NCBI RefSeq assembly: GCF_018531195.1
Contig: NZ_JAHDYS010000004.1
Location: forward strand, 124,001 to 188,000
Origin: Pelotalea chapellei
Lineage (GTDB): Bacteria > Desulfobacterota > Desulfuromonadia > Geobacterales > Pseudopelobacteraceae
Direction of reading: 5' to 3'
Length of the DNA: 64,000 nt
Part shown: positions 62,876-64,000 of the stretch, piece after piece
How the letters are laid out: every line of letters begins with the position of its first letter
How positions within the stretch are numbered: the stretch's first letter is position 1
Translations under genes and position numbers: made by a program
The notes under the pieces: model-generated
Databases searched by the model: none
Told to the model about the DNA's origin: nothing
Seen by the model: only the letters and a program-made list of their open reading frames with translations

Positions 62876-63337
62876 ATGGCACGGAATACTCAGAAGTTCG
62901 GAATAGCAGCAGGTGTTGTCGCTTTAGTGCTGGTCAGCATCATCAGCGTATTTGCTTTTTCTTTGGGCAAATACGAAAAGGTCAAACCCACAGGGAATGT
63001 AGTCTCATTGCCGGTGGCCCAGGTGAATGACGGCAAGGCTCACTTCTACAAGTTTACCGACAGCGGCAAGGAGATCGCCTTTTTCGCGGTCAAGGCTGCC
63101 GACGGCACTATCAAAACCGCCTTTGACGCTTGCGACGCCTGCTACAGGGACAAAAAAGGCTATGAGCAGCAGGGCGACAAGCTGAACTGCAAGAACTGCA
63201 ATCAGAAATTTGCCATTAATCGCCTTGGCCCCAACGCGACCGGTGGCTGCAACCCCGGCTACCTGCCCAACCAGATCAGCGGCACCACCGTCACCATCAA
63301 CGTAAGTGACCTCAAAAACGGAGCGAGATACTTCTGA
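62876..63337 (+). CDS. DUF2318 membrane-anchored Fe-S/metal-binding protein
   Basis: This 153-residue protein has an N-terminal helix (about residues 8-28) and an outer domain with paired cysteines (CDACY, CKNC) and a further Cys in GGCNPGYLP. This is the DUF2318 pattern, found with iron or other metal transport ABC and FTR1-type genes. AAGGAG precedes ATG 62876. The stop shares one base with the permease start (TGATG), so translation is coupled. The likely role is metal binding or electron transfer for the transporter, which is inferred from context. Confidence 0.85.
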   Translation: MARNTQKFGIAAGVVALVLVSIISVFAFSLGKYEKVKPTGNVVSLPVAQVNDGKAHFYKFTDSGKEIAFFAVKAADGTIKTAFDACDACYRDKKGYEQQGDKLNCKNCNQKFAINRLGPNATGGCNPGYLPNQISGTTVTINVSDLKNGARYF

Positions 63338-64000
63338 TGAAGCTGCACACTATCTCCATCAACAACCTTAAACGCCGCAAGGCAAAGATGGCGTTTCTGA
63401 CCATCGGATTAATGGTGGGCATCGCCACGATTGTGATCCTGATGACTCTGACCAGCTCCATGTCTCGTGACATTGAGCACAAGATGGAGGAATTCGGGGC
63501 CAACATCCTGATCACCCCCCAAAGCAACGGCCTCTCCATGAACTATGGCGGCATCGGCCTGGGAGGAGTGACATTTGATCAGCGCGAAATCCGCGAAGAG
63601 GACCTGGCAGCGATAAAAACCATCGCGAACAACAAAAACATTTCCGCCATAGCCCCCAAGGTTCTGGGAGGGATTCAAATTGGAAAGCACGATGTGCTGC
63701 TGGTCGGCGTTCATTTTGACAGTGAACTGAAGATGAAACAGTGGTGGCGTATTTTCGGGGAGGCGCCTGCAACAGACAATCAGCTGCTGCTGGGAAGTGA
63801 TGCTTCCAAGGTACTGAACGTCAGCTCCGGAGACACACTTCAGATCAAGGGAGAAACCTTCAAGGTATCCGGTGTGCTTGAACAGACCGGATCACAGGAT
63901 GACGCCCTGGTTTTTGCTTCCCTGAAAAAGGCTCAGGATCTGCTCGGCAAACAGGGCAGGATCACACTGGCCGAAGTGGCGGCACTCTGCTCGGGCTGTC
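63337..64000 (+). CDS. ABC transporter permease (FtsX/MacB type), N-terminal part
   Basis: This frame starts at ATG 63337 and runs past the right edge, with 221 codons visible. It has one N-terminal transmembrane helix (about residues 18-42) followed by a long extracytoplasmic domain with FGANILITPQS and the MacB periplasmic-core pattern. The further helices would lie beyond the window. It is co-transcribed with the HMA and DUF2318 genes, and an ATPase gene is expected next. MacB-type systems usually export substrates or transmit mechanical force; the substrate here is unknown. Confidence 0.82.
   Translation, partial: MKLHTISINNLKRRKAKMAFLTIGLMVGIATIVILMTLTSSMSRDIEHKMEEFGANILITPQSNGLSMNYGGIGLGGVTFDQREIREEDLAAIKTIANNKNISAIAPKVLGGIQIGKHDVLLVGVHFDSELKMKQWWRIFGEAPATDNQLLLGSDASKVLNVSSGDTLQIKGETFKVSGVLEQTGSQDDALVFASLKKAQDLLGKQGRITLAEVAALCSGC

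Noticed and set aside
1-64000. CRISPR array, insertion sequence, prophage or integrative element
   Set aside because: No regularly spaced repeats, transposase, integrase or phage structural genes were seen; the tRNA-Asn shows no nearby duplicated 3' end.

Overview
The window looks like the chromosome of a free-living, anaerobic, sensory-rich delta-proteobacterium of the Geobacter/Desulfuromonadales type. This is an inference from gene content and order: long PstC and PstA proteins, a DUF512 protein, PEP-CTERM export, a bacteriohemerythrin, a CxxCH-containing c-di-GMP protein and many PAS-rich kinases. No rRNA or species marker is present. I saw no phage, insertion sequence or CRISPR array. 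Single-letter motifs come from reading the translated frames by eye; no database search was run.

Layout. 1-3.55 kb, minus strand: the start of a membrane polyferredoxin, an HtrA/DegP protease, an OmpR-type regulator and a PpsR-type regulatory kinase. 3.7-11.5 kb, plus strand: a housekeeping run prmA-rsmE-zinc ribbon protein-(terminator)-mutL-miaA-hfq, then an AI-2E-family permease and a DUF512 protein. 11.6-20.8 kb, minus strand: a complete phosphate regulon phoB-phoR-pstS-pstC-pstA-pstB-phoU, with Pho-box-like repeats before phoB and pstS. 21-24.5 kb: sixA, a gamma-glutamylcyclotransferase-like gene, a cytidylate-kinase-like gene, a small membrane protein, a PEP-CTERM exported protein and a pair of unannotated genes for proteins of 59 and 58 residues. 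The small membrane protein and the PEP-CTERM gene each have a good sigma-54 promoter.

24.5-50 kb is a signalling-rich region. It holds two soluble or membrane PAS histidine kinases, a truncated KdpD-like kinase with a KdpE-like regulator next to the K+ transporter gene kup, two very large hybrid kinases (one with six PAS domains, one with CHASE plus three PAS), a short CDF cation transporter, a bacteriohemerythrin, a GGDEF-EAL protein with a periplasmic CxxCH motif, and a PhnD-like binding protein. Between them lie an Ig-like-repeat lipoprotein, an unusual acetate-kinase-family protein, a DUF1440-like protein and a fatty-acid-hydroxylase/sterol-desaturase family protein.

50.3-60.5 kb carries a DUF900 hydrolase and then a plus-strand cluster: SDR oxidoreductase, acetyl-CoA hydrolase/CoA-transferase, a second copy of the unusual acetate-kinase-like protein, a hotdog thioesterase, a MarR regulator, a FUSC/AaeB-type efflux protein, a DUF1904 protein and an MFS transporter. 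The most striking observation is here. The 121 bp that form the promoter and first codons of marR are duplicated, at about 87% identity, immediately before the SDR gene. There they end as a 41-codon marR fragment whose stop codon overlaps the SDR start. This suggests that one MarR protein reads the same operator at both half-clusters. 60.5-64 kb: a SOUL/DUF1499 pair, tRNA-Asn, and the start of an HMA-DUF2318-ABC permease operon that runs off the window.

The best candidate for an undescribed system is the pair of acetate-kinase-family proteins. They share the same replaced nucleotide- and phosphate-binding motifs, and one of them sits in a MarR-flanked cluster with a CoA-transferase, a thioesterase and two exporters.
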